A DNA stretch of 16,457 nucleotides from Verrucomicrobiota bacterium (GTDB lineage Bacteria > Verrucomicrobiota > Verrucomicrobiia > Opitutales > Opitutaceae): the NCBI GenBank assembly GCA_023446865.1, contig JAEXPL010000420.1:1-16457 (forward strand), read 5' to 3'. Shown here piece by piece: positions 15,382 through 16,457 of the stretch; the first letter of the stretch is position 1, and each line of letters opens with the position of its first letter. The notes under the pieces were generated by a model. It saw only the letters and a program-made list of their open reading frames with translations. It did no database searches and was not told the origin of the DNA. The position numbers and the translations under genes were made by a program.

Positions 15382-16088
15382 CACCCGCTCACACCGCCGA
15401 GGTAGAGCACCTGGCCGGTCACGAAGCCGCTCTCCGGCGCGAGGAAAAACTCCACGGTGTTGGCCACATCGGCCACGGTGCCGAACCGTCGGATCGCCTG
15501 CCGCGCGAGCAGCGCCTCCATCTTCGCCGCCGGCACGTTCTTGATCAGATCCGTCGGCACGGGCGTCGGGCCCACGGCGTTCACCGTCACGCCAGTCGCA
15601 CCGAGTTCGCGCGCGAGCACCCGCGTGAACGATTCCACCGCCGCCTTGCTCGCGGCGTACACGGCCTCGCCCTCCAGCTGGAGCGGGGTCGCCACCGTCG
15701 AGAAATTCACGATCCGACCGGCCTTGCGTCGCACCATCGCCTTCGCGGCCTCGCGGCAGAACAGGAAGGTGCCCTGGAAGTTCGTTGCCAGGATCGCCTG
15801 CGCAGTCGCGGCCGGCGTGAGCAGCGCGTGGTTCATCGCCGCGATGCCCGCGTTGTTCAGCAACGCATCGATCCGGCCGTGACGGCGCACGACCTCGCGC
15901 ACCATCGCCACCACCCCGCTCTCGTCCGCCACCTCGAGCTGCCAGTGTTGGTAGCGCCGGTGCTTGAGCGTCGCCTCCCCGCGGCTGCAACCGCACACCC
16001 GGTCGCCCGCGGAAAGGAAATACTCCGCCAGCCCGCGGCCGATGCCGCGACTCGTGCCGGTGATGAGGATGACGCGCGCGGTTTTCAT
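15381..16088 (-). CDS. Short-chain dehydrogenase/reductase, FabG-like
   Basis: This 235-residue classical SDR has cofactor motif TGTSRGIG (10-17), NNAG (78-81), an active-site strand IVNFSTVAT (126-134) and YAASK (Y144, K148). The position 13 residues before the Tyr, Ser in FabG, is T131, with S130 beside it; Thr could fill the role. R14 after TGTS suggests NADPH preference. Family members reduce 3-ketoacyl-ACP, ketones or sugars. Directly after an ACP gene, with a 4-bp overlap (ATGA at 16085-16088), reduction of a ketoacyl group on that ACP is the best inference. Substrate specificity cannot be read from the sequence; a sugar substrate is the alternative. The C-terminus (GFVTGQVLYLGGVSG) is the usual SDR end with a slightly altered DGG motif. 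Confidence 0.92.
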   Translation of the reverse strand: MKTARVILITGTSRGIGRGLAEYFLSAGDRVCGCSRGEATLKHRRYQHWQLEVADESGVVAMVREVVRRHGRIDALLNNAGIAAMNHALLTPAATAQAILATNFQGTFLFCREAAKAMVRRKAGRIVNFSTVATPLQLEGEAVYAASKAAVESFTRVLARELGATGVTVNAVGPTPVPTDLIKNVPAAKMEALLARQAIRRFGTVADVANTVEFFLAPESGFVTGQVLYLGGVSG

Positions 16089-16369
16089 TCGGCCAACAAC
16101 TCGACGACATACGCCGTCAACGTCTCCACATCGCGGAAGGGCGAACGGCTGCGGCTCATTGCGCGTTCACTTGCGAGCACCACTTCGCGGCCGAACTCCT
16201 CGGCCAACCGGTACTCGAGGTCGGCGAGGAAATTCACCAGACCGAGACTGTCGAACGCCCCACCCGCGCCGAAGAGCACCGGGTTCACCACGCCCTGCTG
16301 CGCCTCGGGCAACGTCGCCAGGATCAGGCCACGCACGGAGACGGAATCGGCGGGTTTGCGTTGGGTCAT
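16085..16369 (-). CDS. Acyl carrier protein
   Basis: This 94-residue carrier protein has the phosphopantetheine site at S41 in the DSL motif (GAFDSLGLVNFLADLE), followed by the acidic recognition helix and EEFGREV, as in dedicated polysaccharide or secondary-metabolite ACPs. It is a little longer than the housekeeping AcpP (about 78 residues) and contains an SRSRSPF segment near residues 72-78 before the last helix. It would be activated by a holo-ACP synthase encoded elsewhere, then carry an acyl chain in the cytoplasm. It is the first gene seen in the minus-strand cluster and overlaps the SDR by 4 bp. ATG 16369 is the start; no Shine-Dalgarno sequence is seen. Confidence 0.9.
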   Translation of the reverse strand: MTQRKPADSVSVRGLILATLPEAQQGVVNPVLFGAGGAFDSLGLVNFLADLEYRLAEEFGREVVLASERAMSRSRSPFRDVETLTAYVVELLAE

Positions 16370-16426
16370 CGCGGAAAAAGCCTCGGTCGCAGAGCCGGCC
16401 GTGTCGAGGGAGGAGTTGGCGGGACC

Positions 16427-16457
16427 GGTGGACGGTGGACGGTGATCAGTGTCCGGT
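16427..16457. repeat. Heptanucleotide tandem repeat running off the window edge
   Basis: Successive 7-mers are ggtggac, ggtggac, ggtgatc and agtgtcc, then ggt at the window end. The first two are identical, the others degenerate. The array lies about 60 bp upstream of the ACP start and probably continues outside. Confidence 0.6.

Noticed and set aside
13923..16445. Plus-strand open frame of 840 codons over the ligase, SDR and ACP genes
   Set aside because: Composition is a shadow (Arg/His/Gln/Ala-rich) and it crosses repeats and gene gaps. Three clear enzymes lie on the other strand.

Overview
The window is GC-rich, densely coded bacterial DNA with long spurious antisense reading frames, which is typical of high-GC genomes. 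The gene content fits a free-living Gram-negative bacterium: exosortase-type EpsI protein, FlaA1/CapD sugar dehydratase, lipoprotein, periplasmic M16 peptidase, CheX and HDOD signalling proteins, and mostly no Shine-Dalgarno sequence. I suspect Verrucomicrobiota (Opitutaceae-like). That is an inference from style and content; no rRNA or marker gene in the window proves it.

Layout. (1) Positions 1-5068 are a signal-transduction block. It holds the 3' end of a hybrid sensor kinase (receiver plus Hpt), a response regulator with an intact and a degenerate receiver (+), then on the minus strand a CheX-type phosphatase followed by a REC-pseudoREC-STAS regulator ending in a clear intrinsic terminator. 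A divergent HDOD-domain gene closes the block. (2) Positions 5069-7106 hold a strongly structured intergenic region, a small lipoprotein whose Shine-Dalgarno sequence lies in a hairpin, and queA (queuosine tRNA modification). (3) Positions 7136-10066 (minus) are a large secreted zinc peptidase of family M16, convergent with queA. (4) Positions 10366-16369 (minus) are an exopolysaccharide-type gene cluster read right to left: acyl carrier protein, SDR reductase, AMP-forming acyl ligase, NeuD/PglD-type acyltransferase, EpsI, and membrane-bound UDP-sugar 4,6-dehydratase. Several junctions overlap by 4-8 bp.

The most interesting unit is the ACP-SDR-ligase-acyltransferase set. It looks like a self-contained way to load an acyl group on a dedicated carrier, reduce it, and transfer it to a sugar. 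It sits beside an enzyme that makes 4-keto-6-deoxy sugars and an exosortase-associated EpsI protein. The exact acyl group and sugar cannot be read from the sequence. The ACP-SDR pair is bordered on both sides by short repeats with a 7-nt period. The second signal worth following is the series of hairpins between 5098 and 5270 ahead of the lipoprotein gene.

No rRNA, tRNA, CRISPR array, transposase, integrase or phage gene was seen.
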